A stretch of 25,560 bases of DNA from positions 1-25,560 of IMG/VR virus record IMGVR_UViG_3300033388_000304; one strand, 5' to 3'. Both the position numbers and the translations under genes were made by a program. Below are positions 15,631-24,362 of this stretch, in pieces (position 1 is the first letter of the stretch; every line of letters begins with the position of its first letter). The notes beneath the pieces are model-generated. The model saw only the letters and a list, made by a program, of their open reading frames with translations. It was not told where the DNA came from and did not search any database. This DNA comes from a virus.

Positions 15631-16145
15631 ATTTTTTTAATTTTTTTTATGACCTTTTTAGGAAGGTCTTTATAGTTATTTGTATAAACATCTGCCTCAG
15701 CTTCTTCGAAAGTTTTAGCATTTGTTTTATATACACAACACCAAGTTGTATCTTCGTGTATGTATAGTACTCTTTGGGTGCCTATCTTAGTAAAAATTTT
15801 GTGTGGACCTTTTACTGTTTGGACTACACCCTTGTCATCCAAGTAAGATACCACACCTTTTAATACAAAAGAAGGATGGTCTTGTTTGTGTATCATACTC
15901 ACAACCACCATTCCTTTCGGCATAAATATTTCACGAGTATACAAACCCCCTTCTAAATGCTGTTTTAAAGGCAGTTGTTCTTGCAGCTTTTCGCTTTGCT
16001 TTTCCCCTGCCTTATGGTTCATCACCCCCTCAATAGTATTCAGCTTATCTTGAAAAACTTTGATTTTATCCCACATTATACCTGTTAACTGAGGGATGCC
16101 ACCTAATACTTGTTTTGCAAGTACTGAGTCTTGTTCATCAACCAT
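15606..16145 (-). CDS. Cupin-like phage protein
   Basis: A 179-aa protein with an N-terminal helical part (residues 1-60) and a beta-rich core that reads like a cupin barrel. The core has LYTREIFMPKGMVVVSMIHK, with the His of MIHKQDHP in the usual first cupin motif region. It continues with FVLKGVVSYL, then GPHKIFTKIGTQRVLYIHED, where the G-P-H and I-H-E-D residues would form the second motif. Similar small cupin-like proteins occur near tail genes in other phages, from memory. The function is unknown; it may be structural rather than enzymatic. The C-terminus is Lys-rich. It starts 18 nt after the previous gene, behind a TATCTTTG motif, and may head a separate transcript for the ejection cassette. 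Confidence 0.65.
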   Translation of the reverse strand: MVDEQDSVLAKQVLGGIPQLTGIMWDKIKVFQDKLNTIEGVMNHKAGEKQSEKLQEQLPLKQHLEGGLYTREIFMPKGMVVVSMIHKQDHPSFVLKGVVSYLDDKGVVQTVKGPHKIFTKIGTQRVLYIHEDTTWCCVYKTNAKTFEEAEADVYTNNYKDLPKKVIKKIKKIWQESQQQ

Positions 16146-16149
16146 ATAG

Positions 16150-16157
16150 CAAAGATA
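16150..16157 (-). promoter_or_regulatory. TATCTTTG (TAnnTTTG) putative -7 promoter element before the cupin/ejection genes
   Basis: A perfect TAnnTTTG octamer lies in the 18-nt gap between the 283-aa gene and the cupin-like gene, 4 nt before the ATG. With the usual -7 spacing, transcription would begin at or near the start codon, so the mRNA would be nearly leaderless. I do not see a clear TTTG at -33, which weakens the case. Confidence 0.35.
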
Positions 16158-16163
16158 CTAAAT

Positions 16164-17015
16164 TTAAGGAAAACTTTTCATCACCTCTGATTCTACCGCA
16201 AACAGCTCAGAAGGTGCATCAGATTCTAATGTTAGTTCAAATACGCAATAATGACCTAAAATTCCATGTGATTCTGCTACAGGGTTTTTAATAAACCACC
16301 AAAACTCATTGGCTGTAGGAAGAACTGTAGGTTGAATTGAAAGAGGTGTCGAGTCAATAGTGATTTCATAAACATTTCCGTTTCTCACAATACTTGTCAG
16401 TATACCTGTAAAGTTCGCAGTAGTTCCGAAGTACATATAATCACCTACACTAATAATACTTCCCGGCACAACACCCGGAGGAAACGTAATAATTATATTA
16501 GCAGGATTGGTTGTATCAAACGTATCGCTTTCTCCAATACCATTTACACTTCTTAGCTCCCATTGAGTGGAGTTTGTATTTGGTCCGGTTGGACCATCGT
16601 TTCTAACAAAAGCAAACCATGCTCCTTCTTTTTGTTCAAAGTATGAAGCATCTATTACACCATCTAATTGTATATCTGATTGAAGAGTTGCAGACCAAGC
16701 ATCGTCTCCTTCAAGATTTAAAGTCTTAAATATTTTATTTTGTAAAGGAGCTTCATTAAAGACACTTGTAATTCTAGATGGATATTGGTCTCCATAATAT
16801 TCATTACGAGTGTCATTTGTATTGTGTCTCCATAGATTACCTCCCTTAAATGTATATAGGAATTGATTCATTCCTTTTATAAATTCAGGGCAATAGGTAT
16901 AGAATGAAGGGAATCCTTTAGAATCTTCACTATATGTTATGGTACATTTATTTTCTTCTGTTATTGGTATCATGGGCAATTTATTATTGAAGTTATCTTC
17001 TGTTATTGGTATCAT
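16164..17015 (-). CDS. Phage structural/tail-associated protein, 283 aa
   Basis: A beta-rich protein whose N-terminal region TYSEDSKGFPSFYTY, then GMNQFLYTFKGGNLWRHNTN, resembles a segment I associate with large Bacteroidetes-phage tail proteins; the family is not named here. The C-terminal half (IIVTF-type strands, GSIISVGDYMYFG) is also beta-rich. ATG at 17015 forms a 4-nt ATGA overlap with the stop of the 310-aa gene. The frame can be opened 6 nt earlier at a TTG (17021), and a second equally placed ATG lies 42 nt downstream (16973) because the start region is tandemly duplicated. Products of 283 or 269 aa are thus both possible. Probably part of the tail tip or adhesion apparatus. Confidence 0.7.
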   Translation of the reverse strand: MIPITEDNFNNKLPMIPITEENKCTITYSEDSKGFPSFYTYCPEFIKGMNQFLYTFKGGNLWRHNTNDTRNEYYGDQYPSRITSVFNEAPLQNKIFKTLNLEGDDAWSATLQSDIQLDGVIDASYFEQKEGAWFAFVRNDGPTGPNTNSTQWELRSVNGIGESDTFDTTNPANIIITFPPGVVPGSIISVGDYMYFGTTANFTGILTSIVRNGNVYEITIDSTPLSIQPTVLPTANEFWWFIKNPVAESHGILGHYCVFELTLESDAPSELFAVESEVMKSFP

Positions 17016-17038
17016 GGGCAATTTATTATTGAAGTTAT
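16954..17038. repeat. 42-bp perfect tandem duplication across a gene junction
   Basis: Two copies of a 42-bp unit (16954-16995 and 16996-17037) are identical, and one further base also matches. The unit is 14 codons long, so it keeps frame. The copy on the 310-aa gene side contains that gene's last codons and stop; both copies contain an ATG start for the 283-aa gene (17015 and 16973). In protein it gives two copies of PMIPITE, with EDNFNN between them. Exact identity suggests a recent event. Confidence 0.95.
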
Positions 17039-17944
17039 AACTCCATTAGCATCTATTACTATTTGCTTTTTAGCCGAAGGAGGATTAATAGTATAGTTTC
17101 CTGCAGGATACTTAATAGCTCCATTGGCATCAGCAAATGCAAACTCATGTATTGCAGGCTCCCCTGCAGTTCCTCCATTGTTTGGAGCTACATAAAATAT
17201 ATTATCAAATATGTCAACACAATCTCCTCCTATGGGACTTATAGGGGTAGAGGTTAAAGGGTTTGGACAATTTATTTTTAAATCCCAAGAAGTACCACAA
17301 AAACCTGCTATCTCAAGTAAACAACTATTAGCATTATTATTAATCCTTGGTATTACCATAGTACAATAATCCGGTGGTCCTGCTGTCAACACAACATCTG
17401 TTCCTGCTCCTGTTACAACACCTGAGTTTCCGGTCAAGTCAAAACTGCTTGTGCTAGGATTGTATTGATACTGAGCTAAGTTACTATATCCTCCACCGTT
17501 TAATGTGGTAGCAATTGAAGGTGTACAATCTGAGCCACTAGAACCTGTAATAGTATAATTACCGGGAGTAGCTGAAGCCAAGTATCCAAAGGGAGGACTT
17601 GTCAACTCATTATATGTAACACCATCATACACAGCTCTGAATGCATCAGGAACTGCTTGAGCTCTAAAGTAAATTATCATAGCACCCAAAACATTACCTG
17701 TAGCAAAGTTAACCGTATAAAGTCCTGTAGTACCTCCTGCATTTATAATTGAACTACAATCAGTTTCACAAGAAGGACAAAGTATAGCAGGTAGTAACAC
17801 ACAATTGAATTGTTGTCTTACATAAGTTCCGTCAGAGTAAAATCCGTCTGCTGCACACACCGTTAGATTCACATCATCAAAAACTGCTGTTGATGTTAAT
17901 AATGTTGGTCCGTCTAAAAAATAATTTCCTAAAGTTGCTGCCAT
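17012..17944 (-). CDS. Putative tail fibre/adhesin-type protein with paired cysteines, 310 aa
   Basis: A beta-rich, Gly/Asn/Thr/Ser-rich protein with many Cys, including CPSC-x3-DC and later C-x-FCGTSW and INCP. The N-terminus (LGNYFLDGPTLLTSTAVF, then DGFYSDGTYVRQQ) and the block AVPDAFRAVYDGVTYNEL match a pattern I recall from tail genes of environmental Bacteroidetes phages. No signal peptide. It directly follows the 1829-aa tail protein (10-nt gap) and overlaps the next structural gene by 4 nt. Expected role: distal tail or receptor-binding component, with the Cys perhaps forming disulfides or metal sites outside the cell. Evidence is composition, context and remembered similarity. Confidence 0.6.
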   Translation of the reverse strand: MAATLGNYFLDGPTLLTSTAVFDDVNLTVCAADGFYSDGTYVRQQFNCVLLPAILCPSCETDCSSIINAGGTTGLYTVNFATGNVLGAMIIYFRAQAVPDAFRAVYDGVTYNELTSPPFGYLASATPGNYTITGSSGSDCTPSIATTLNGGGYSNLAQYQYNPSTSSFDLTGNSGVVTGAGTDVVLTAGPPDYCTMVIPRINNNANSCLLEIAGFCGTSWDLKINCPNPLTSTPISPIGGDCVDIFDNIFYVAPNNGGTAGEPAIHEFAFADANGAIKYPAGNYTINPPSAKKQIVIDANGVITSIINCP

Positions 17945-17954
17945 ATCTTAATTT

Positions 17955-20900
17955 TTAACCTGTACATCCACAATTATAGAATGTTACATTGAATTGTTGT
18001 GGTTGAGTAAATGATTTAATACATCTAATTGCTACTGCTGTTGGGTTGAGCTGTACCGTTTGTACTACGTCATTACAATCAGTATAGAAGAACGTCCTAG
18101 TCTCTGTGCCTGATGGATTCTCTATAAAGTATTCATTACATTCACACTCAATTACTGTTGTATTTACTGTAGAATCTGCTGCATTATTTGATGATTGAAT
18201 AACTTCAAACGTACATGCTCCTTCACCTGCTAAGGTTACTATATCTCCGACCTGTATAATACCATCTTGAGGAATGTAAAACACAGGTGGTGTTCCGGTA
18301 TCTTCAATCTGACATCTTTCAACTTCCCACGAAAGAACACAAGAACATTGTGCTTGTGCTATAATGTTGGTGTTAGTGAAAGACCTAGCACAAACCGTTA
18401 TAGATTGTCCTTGTGTCAACTCAGCCGTTACATTTTGACCACTACAATCTATGTAGTCATATGTACCACCACCCACATCACCGGTAAAGGTGTAAGTAGT
18501 ACAAACTTGGTCACAATCTGTAACAGTTACTAAAACACTATTAATTGCTGCTGTAGGGCTGTTTATAGTTTCTGCACCCACAACATAAACACAAGTTGGT
18601 TGAGTAGTAGTTGTTATAAATGTACCTGCTGTAACTCCTGATTGAGGTGGAACTACTACTTGTATAGGTACACCTGCAGGAGCTGATGCGCCTGATTCAA
18701 TACATAAATCTGCAACTCTATTTTGGCTTGGAACAGTTCCTCCACAATCACAACATGCTTCTTCTTCTGAAATATCAGAATAACAAAGCTCCACCGGAGT
18801 AGATTTTCTGTAATCCCATATTAAATATAGTTTACTATCCGTAGTATTAGGCATTGGGAAAGTAGCATCGTATGTATTTGGTCCACCTGTTATAGGAGTA
18901 GCAGCTTGAGTTCCGGGGTCAGCAAGTAATGCTGCCACAGAAGTAGGGCTGTTAGTATAAACCGTATTTGTTCTTAAATACTTAAAGTTGTTTGATGCAG
19001 GGTCAAATATAAAGTCATCACCATCAGCAGGAATCTTATTACTTATCATTCTTACTGCTGCATTATTAGCCGGAACTAGGTTACCACCTTGTGGAGCTTG
19101 AGTCTGAGTAAACTGAGAAACAATCAATCCGGTTCCATTATCAAACAAAACTTGTTCTGACTGAAGAGAGCTTATAAATGCTCCATCAGTCCATCTATAT
19201 TCATTATGAATTAATTGACCTGCTTCGTTTGCTGATGTCACACATACCTGAATGATATCAATAAGTTGAGCATCAGGACATTCTACTGTAGTGTCTACAT
19301 TTACAGGATTAGATTTTGTGCCCGGTACATCTTTAAGTATTAACAATAGTTCAGTTGCTGATACAGAGCTTTTGTTAAAGGTAAAAGTAAATGTGCCATT
19401 AGAACTTAAAGTGGTTTGAATCACATTTATACCATTGTAAACTGCAAGAACAGGTATCGGTTCACCATCATAATTGCTTACAATAAATGTTACATCTACA
19501 TCCCCAACGCTAGCTCCAAGGTCATATACATATTCAATTTTATTTCCTACCCATACAAGGTTTTGAGTTATACCACAAGGTATCTCAGGTATCTCTACCG
19601 GCTGTAAAATGTTTGAGTTGTGTAATACATACTCATTCATGTAGGGGTCATAACCACCTTTTTTAAATGTATTAAAGCTGCTGATAAAGTAGTCTCTAAA
19701 GAAAGACCTCATTCCTGTTTCGGAAATTATTATTAGCTGCTCATTTTGTGCTGCGCTACCTTTAAGTTGAAGGACAGCTCCACGCTTGGCATCAGTAAAG
19801 AATTTATCTCCACCCCATTGAACATAGCTTTCAGGATTATTACTATTACCATAATCTTCGATTCGTGCAATCTGAGTACCTAATACTTCAGGTACAGAGG
19901 CAATAGAACCTCCACCCACAGAATCAGATAATAAGTTTTTGCCTGTAAGAACATAAGATATTTTATCTTCCTGTAATGTAAGAATGTCTGTCTCTCTACC
20001 ATCCAATACAGTAATAGGTCCATACTTGTCTTCAAGTGGTTTAAAGTTTAGGAGACCTAAATTAAATACGTTTAATCTGTTGAGGTTTGTTTCATCATTA
20101 AATACCCCACTATAAGTTATATCTGCAAACCTGTGTGCTTCTTGATAATCTACTTCAAGTGTAGTTGTTACCCTATTACCAAGCGTCAAAGGTTTACCTA
20201 TAATTGAATCTTGTATTTTAAAACTTTCAACACCATTACCAAAAGAATAACAATTAAAAAACTCTGTATCTATTATAGCAGGTTGTGTAGTTGTTTGGTT
20301 TTGTACGTTTCCTTGGTGAATTGAAGTATTTAATGGAACATTAGTAATAGTTATATTTATTTGAGCATCAGGAGGGGTGGATTGACTAACTGCTGCCGAA
20401 CCACAATCCCCATATACAGTTTTAACTGTACCCGGATTTACTGTTACACTAAACGCAACACCGTCAACTGTGTAATCAAACACCAATGGTGAAGATTCAG
20501 CTATGTCAACTCCAATTCTTATTTCACACTCTTCAGAATTTACTGCATAAGTTTTAGGAGACTCATACCATACATCAGGTAAAGCATCTTGTGGGTCTGA
20601 TTCAAATATTATTAAAGTATTTGTTCTGACAATGGTTATTTCTACGTCCAATACAGACCTTCTGTTTCTGTTACTACCACACCCTTTAGTACCTGTGAAA
20701 GCCAATCTTTGTTGACCTGAGTTATCAGGGTCAGTACCATTGTAGTCTAAGAATCTTATATGATTAGTTCCAAGGTCACAAGGCAGGTCACTTGTTGTAA
20801 TTACAAAAAGACCGAAAGCCGAAACAATATCAAACGAACCAAGGGAAGAATCGTAAGCAAAAACTGAAGGTTGGTCATTGGTATCAGTTCTACATTCCGA

Positions 20901-23444
20901 TTGGCTTGTCAAACCAAATATGTTATCGCCATCCCAAAAAGCTTTTACACTAGGGTAGTCTTGAGAAGCAACGGCTGTAGTTTCCCATATACACTCTCTC
21001 AATTCACATTTGTTTCCACTACCACCATTTCTTCTATTGAAATATTTAATCTGCATAGTAGAACCTTCAGGAATATCTATAGGAATAAACGCTTGATTGG
21101 TTGGAGATACAGGTTGAGTGTTGTCATAGTCCGGATTTGGAATCGTACATACATTCATAAACACTTCAGGACAATCGCCATTATTACCCCTACCACTTTC
21201 TTCGCCTGTAATAACAGGATTTTCACCAAGCTCTGTAGCAATTTGATTGGTAGCGATTCTCATGTAAGTTCCTGAAGGAACGAGAGCTACATTACCTGCC
21301 TCATCCACAGGAGGAGGGTTGATAAAATCAGACTCTTTGGCTTCCTTATCTAATACAACTACCTCAGTACATCTAAGTTTTGGACCATTGGTATCAGTCT
21401 TTACAAAAAGTTTGTCCCCAACTTCTATCTTTTGAGAGTTCTCTCCACTCAGCAAAAACCATGTAGATGACAAGCTGTTGTCTCTAAAAAATAAATTACT
21501 ATATATAACATCGTAATTTTCTTTATCAGGCTTTATACAAAACTTATAATACTTTGCAAAAGCAGGTGGTTGTTGAGTAGGTGGTATTTCTACTCTAATT
21601 TTGTTTTGTGTTATGGACCTATCACATGCCACATATTGTGAGTTGTTTGGACTAACAAGAGCCGTGCTTGCTCTCATGTATTCATCCAAATAAATGATAC
21701 CTATTTCATATCCTCTATTACTTTTTAAACTTGTAGCGTTGGCAACTTTAGTATACTCAGCAGCTCCCAAACTGATGTTTAAATATTCATAAGCAACATT
21801 TGCAGGATTAGTACTGTCTGTATATTCTGCAGCGTTAATCTGTATTAAAAGAGTTTCAGGGTTCCCCGGGGCTTGAGTGGTTATAAAGAATGGTTCATTA
21901 ATACCTGTTATACCTGTTCCTGTTTTTTCATAGTTAGTATCTAGCGTTAATTGTAAAGCACAATTAAACTCATCAGTTAAGGATGTGCCATCACAAGCAT
22001 CAGCAAATACAGGCTCTAGTAATTGTATAGCATCTATAAAATTTTGGTCATTTATTAAATCAATCAAAGATGGATAGTCTTGTGTAAGAATGTAAATGAA
22101 TGTAAGCTCAATATTTCCATTGGTTTGAGTTAATTGTTGTCCACTCGCATCAAATGAGTTGTGAACTAAATCAAACTCAATAGCAATACTTGCACCTGCT
22201 ACTAAATCTACTGATGAAAAATCTACCTCAAGTACCGTATCTGCAATATTCACAGCAGCACCACCGGCAATAGTATATCCTCCGGGTGAAAGTTGCACAG
22301 GCAGTTCTTGAAACTCTATAGGCTCACTTAATAGTTCAGTAGTATATTCAAGTTTTATAGCTGTGCCATTCTCATCTACTAAATCATAACCTTCAAAATA
22401 ATTTCCATACATCAAGCGATTACCCATCAAGGTTTGTGCTTTGGCTTTTAATGGAACATTATCATAGAGCCTTAAAATTTCAGAGTCAGGAAGAATAGTA
22501 AAAATTTTGCTATTACTAAAAGTGTATACTTGGTCTTGATTGTTTGGGATACCTAGGTCAAACTTGTTAAGCTTTTCAATAACCTTTATGATTCCGTTAT
22601 TCATATCTTTAAATAAGATATCTACACCTACTACTAATTCACCTCCCGATTGATAAGTAATCTCAGCAATGTTAGTAGAGTTAAGCATACCTGCATTTAA
22701 AAAAGTAGAGGTATCAAAATTAAAAGGACCCGGAATAAAAGATGGGGCTGAAAAGGGAGATGTAGCAGAATATTCGTTATCTGCATATCTATATCTGTAA
22801 CCAAAACAAACAAACCTGTCTTCTAAAAAATTGTTTTGTCCACCGGACAAAGGTGTAATTAAAGGAGCTGTATAAGGAGGTCTCTTGATTACTAAAAGAG
22901 CTTCAGCACTAAATTGGTCAATGAATGTTGTAGCATCAGGGTTTTCGTAATTACGATTAGTGTTTATAAATCTTGGAGGATTATTGTTGTCTGTAAAGAA
23001 TAATAAGCCGTCTACAAAATCTACACCAAGAACCAAGAACAATGGGTCAAAGTTTAAAGTAGTGTTTACACCCCCACCATCATCAATACTTACTACATGA
23101 TAAACTGTTACTAGAGTGTTGGTATTAAACGAGACAATCATGTCTAATTTTTTTGTAGCACCAAAACCAAAGTCAGGGTCGTGCACAAACCAAAACATTG
23201 TCTCTTGTTCACCTAAAGCAAAAGCTCCAATACAAACAGCAGAATCAGATAAAGCAGTACCTTGATACTCAAGCGCACTTAACTGCTCGTTTCCACGAGA
23301 GTTTTCTACTGCACCTATTTCCGTGGTCTCAGTAGAACCCAAGCGAACATTAACAGCATCAATATACTGTCCATTAGGTAAGAGCCTTTCATCAAGACCC
23401 TTGTTCATTTTACCTGCTACAAAGTTTCTACTTGTGTTTGCCAT
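17955..23444 (-). CDS. Large 1829-aa tail protein with Cys-rich C-terminal repeats
   Basis: ATG at 23444. The N-terminus (TSRNFVAGKMNKGLDERLLPNGQY, then AVNVRLG, IGAVEN and FVHDP) resembles phage tail hub or DNA-stabilisation-type proteins that begin with a beta-propeller-like fold. The rest is mostly beta, rich in Asn, Thr and Asp. The C-terminal 230 residues hold two long repeats, about 1598-1722 and 1723-1829. Each runs from a P-Q-x-G-x3-G strand through a Cys pair to a Y-x-D-C motif and ends in a C-x-C pair. A related V-x-V-x-P-G-x-V-x-T-V-x-G-D-C element appears mid-protein. Likely the tail nozzle/hub carrying host-contact domains at its end. It lies downstream of two probable adaptor genes and upstream of the fibre genes. 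Confidence 0.75.
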   Translation of the reverse strand: MANTSRNFVAGKMNKGLDERLLPNGQYIDAVNVRLGSTETTEIGAVENSRGNEQLSALEYQGTALSDSAVCIGAFALGEQETMFWFVHDPDFGFGATKKLDMIVSFNTNTLVTVYHVVSIDDGGGVNTTLNFDPLFLVLGVDFVDGLLFFTDNNNPPRFINTNRNYENPDATTFIDQFSAEALLVIKRPPYTAPLITPLSGGQNNFLEDRFVCFGYRYRYADNEYSATSPFSAPSFIPGPFNFDTSTFLNAGMLNSTNIAEITYQSGGELVVGVDILFKDMNNGIIKVIEKLNKFDLGIPNNQDQVYTFSNSKIFTILPDSEILRLYDNVPLKAKAQTLMGNRLMYGNYFEGYDLVDENGTAIKLEYTTELLSEPIEFQELPVQLSPGGYTIAGGAAVNIADTVLEVDFSSVDLVAGASIAIEFDLVHNSFDASGQQLTQTNGNIELTFIYILTQDYPSLIDLINDQNFIDAIQLLEPVFADACDGTSLTDEFNCALQLTLDTNYEKTGTGITGINEPFFITTQAPGNPETLLIQINAAEYTDSTNPANVAYEYLNISLGAAEYTKVANATSLKSNRGYEIGIIYLDEYMRASTALVSPNNSQYVACDRSITQNKIRVEIPPTQQPPAFAKYYKFCIKPDKENYDVIYSNLFFRDNSLSSTWFLLSGENSQKIEVGDKLFVKTDTNGPKLRCTEVVVLDKEAKESDFINPPPVDEAGNVALVPSGTYMRIATNQIATELGENPVITGEESGRGNNGDCPEVFMNVCTIPNPDYDNTQPVSPTNQAFIPIDIPEGSTMQIKYFNRRNGGSGNKCELRECIWETTAVASQDYPSVKAFWDGDNIFGLTSQSECRTDTNDQPSVFAYDSSLGSFDIVSAFGLFVITTSDLPCDLGTNHIRFLDYNGTDPDNSGQQRLAFTGTKGCGSNRNRRSVLDVEITIVRTNTLIIFESDPQDALPDVWYESPKTYAVNSEECEIRIGVDIAESSPLVFDYTVDGVAFSVTVNPGTVKTVYGDCGSAAVSQSTPPDAQINITITNVPLNTSIHQGNVQNQTTTQPAIIDTEFFNCYSFGNGVESFKIQDSIIGKPLTLGNRVTTTLEVDYQEAHRFADITYSGVFNDETNLNRLNVFNLGLLNFKPLEDKYGPITVLDGRETDILTLQEDKISYVLTGKNLLSDSVGGGSIASVPEVLGTQIARIEDYGNSNNPESYVQWGGDKFFTDAKRGAVLQLKGSAAQNEQLIIISETGMRSFFRDYFISSFNTFKKGGYDPYMNEYVLHNSNILQPVEIPEIPCGITQNLVWVGNKIEYVYDLGASVGDVDVTFIVSNYDGEPIPVLAVYNGINVIQTTLSSNGTFTFTFNKSSVSATELLLILKDVPGTKSNPVNVDTTVECPDAQLIDIIQVCVTSANEAGQLIHNEYRWTDGAFISSLQSEQVLFDNGTGLIVSQFTQTQAPQGGNLVPANNAAVRMISNKIPADGDDFIFDPASNNFKYLRTNTVYTNSPTSVAALLADPGTQAATPITGGPNTYDATFPMPNTTDSKLYLIWDYRKSTPVELCYSDISEEEACCDCGGTVPSQNRVADLCIESGASAPAGVPIQVVVPPQSGVTAGTFITTTTQPTCVYVVGAETINSPTAAINSVLVTVTDCDQVCTTYTFTGDVGGGTYDYIDCSGQNVTAELTQGQSITVCARSFTNTNIIAQAQCSCVLSWEVERCQIEDTGTPPVFYIPQDGIIQVGDIVTLAGEGACTFEVIQSSNNAADSTVNTTVIECECNEYFIENPSGTETRTFFYTDCNDVVQTVQLNPTAVAIRCIKSFTQPQQFNVTFYNCGCTG

Positions 23445-23561
23445 TCTATTTTATCCATTTATCTCTCCCTCTTAGATTCATTAATAATCTACCGGGATGT
23501 ATATTGCTAATTCTAATTTTTGCATTTCGTAATAGAGAAGCTTTCTTTTTTCTTACTCTGT
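23445..23561 (-). other. 117-nt gap upstream of the 1829-aa gene, with a possible 40-codon frame lacking ATG
   Basis: This is the longest gap in the window. On the minus strand one frame is open to a TAG at 23448-23446, just before the tail-gene ATG. From an ATT at 23568 it would give 40 very basic residues (IVNRVRKKKASLL..., ending RGRDKWIK). The only in-frame ATG is 11 codons from the end. No TAnnTTTG promoter or intrinsic terminator is obvious. It could be a leader, a decayed gene, or a gene with an unusual start. Confidence 0.3.
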
Positions 23562-24356
23562 TTACAATATACCAACTTTGGAACTTAGAATAGCATATTC
23601 GATATATGCATAAATATAATCTTCAAACAATTTATTGACACTAACTTGTGAGTCATTACCATTTTCCATACCATCAGATACATATTCTAAAATACACTTT
23701 TCATTAGCCATACCTGAACTAAAGTTTATTACTCCTCCTTTTCTGTTAATCGAAAAGGTAGGATTGGCATTTGCTGTTTCAGTATTCAAACCAAATCTTG
23801 CACCTATTGCATAATCAAAGTACCAATACCCATCACAACACCAACCTTCATAACCATAGAAAATACTATTTTTATTTAGGTAAATACTTTTAAGACCTGA
23901 TGTAATTCTTTCAAAATCTAAATTAGAATACTCAGGCTTTAATACGTTGCCATCTTGGTCGAATAATATTCTACAATTGTTGTCTTGCAAATAAGCATCA
24001 CTATAATTAGTTTGAATATTTTCTGTTAAAGGATATAGTAATCCATCTCTAAACACCGATATTCTTACCCAATTAACAAAGTCATTTGGAAGAACAAAAC
24101 GCAGGTTGTTACAAACATCTAGTTCTAATATTTTTATTTCTTTAAAGGCATCATAGTTTAGCTCTTGTATTCCTCTTTTAGCATGGAATAAAATTTTATA
24201 TCTCTCTTCGTTGTTCACTAAAGAGTGATTCCCTGAATACATTAATTGAAAGTTAGTTACAATATCTTTTAAGCTGACATATTGATATGAACCCCAATTA
24301 GCATCTTCAGGTGTGTTGCCTCCGTTTTCGTAATATTGATATGGTGTTATATACAT
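23562..24356 (-). CDS. Putative neck/tail adaptor (ring) protein, 264 aa
   Basis: A mixed alpha/beta protein. An N-terminal aromatic stretch (MYITPYQYYENGG) and helices around NNEERYKILFHAKRGIQELNYDAFKEI are followed by a beta hairpin (LRFVLPNDFVNWVRISVF). The helix-then-hairpin plan, and a position after the head genes and before the large tail protein, match head-tail adaptor or tubular proteins of short-tailed phages (T7 gp11 or P22 gp4 type). No recognisable named family. It starts 6 nt after the stop of the 251-aa gene, so the pair are co-expressed and probably co-assemble. The C-terminus is acidic and aromatic (EDYIYAYIEYAIL). Confidence 0.55.
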   Translation of the reverse strand: MYITPYQYYENGGNTPEDANWGSYQYVSLKDIVTNFQLMYSGNHSLVNNEERYKILFHAKRGIQELNYDAFKEIKILELDVCNNLRFVLPNDFVNWVRISVFRDGLLYPLTENIQTNYSDAYLQDNNCRILFDQDGNVLKPEYSNLDFERITSGLKSIYLNKNSIFYGYEGWCCDGYWYFDYAIGARFGLNTETANANPTFSINRKGGVINFSSGMANEKCILEYVSDGMENGNDSQVSVNKLFEDYIYAYIEYAILSSKVGIL

Positions 24357-24362
24357 GTGCTA

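Noticed and set aside
17013-17021. TTG at 17021 as start of the 283-aa protein
   Set aside because: The ATG at 17015 forms a standard ATGA overlap with the upstream stop and is a better start; TTG adds only two residues.
16954-17038. Interpretation of the 42-bp repeat as a diversity-generating template/variable pair or a CRISPR unit
   Set aside because: The copies are adjacent, identical and only two; there is no reverse transcriptase, no adenine-biased mismatch and no spacer.
23534-23550. A-rich run on the minus strand resembling a slippery A AAA AAG frameshift site
   Set aside because: The stop of the 264-aa gene lies upstream of it, so it cannot link that gene to the following open frame.
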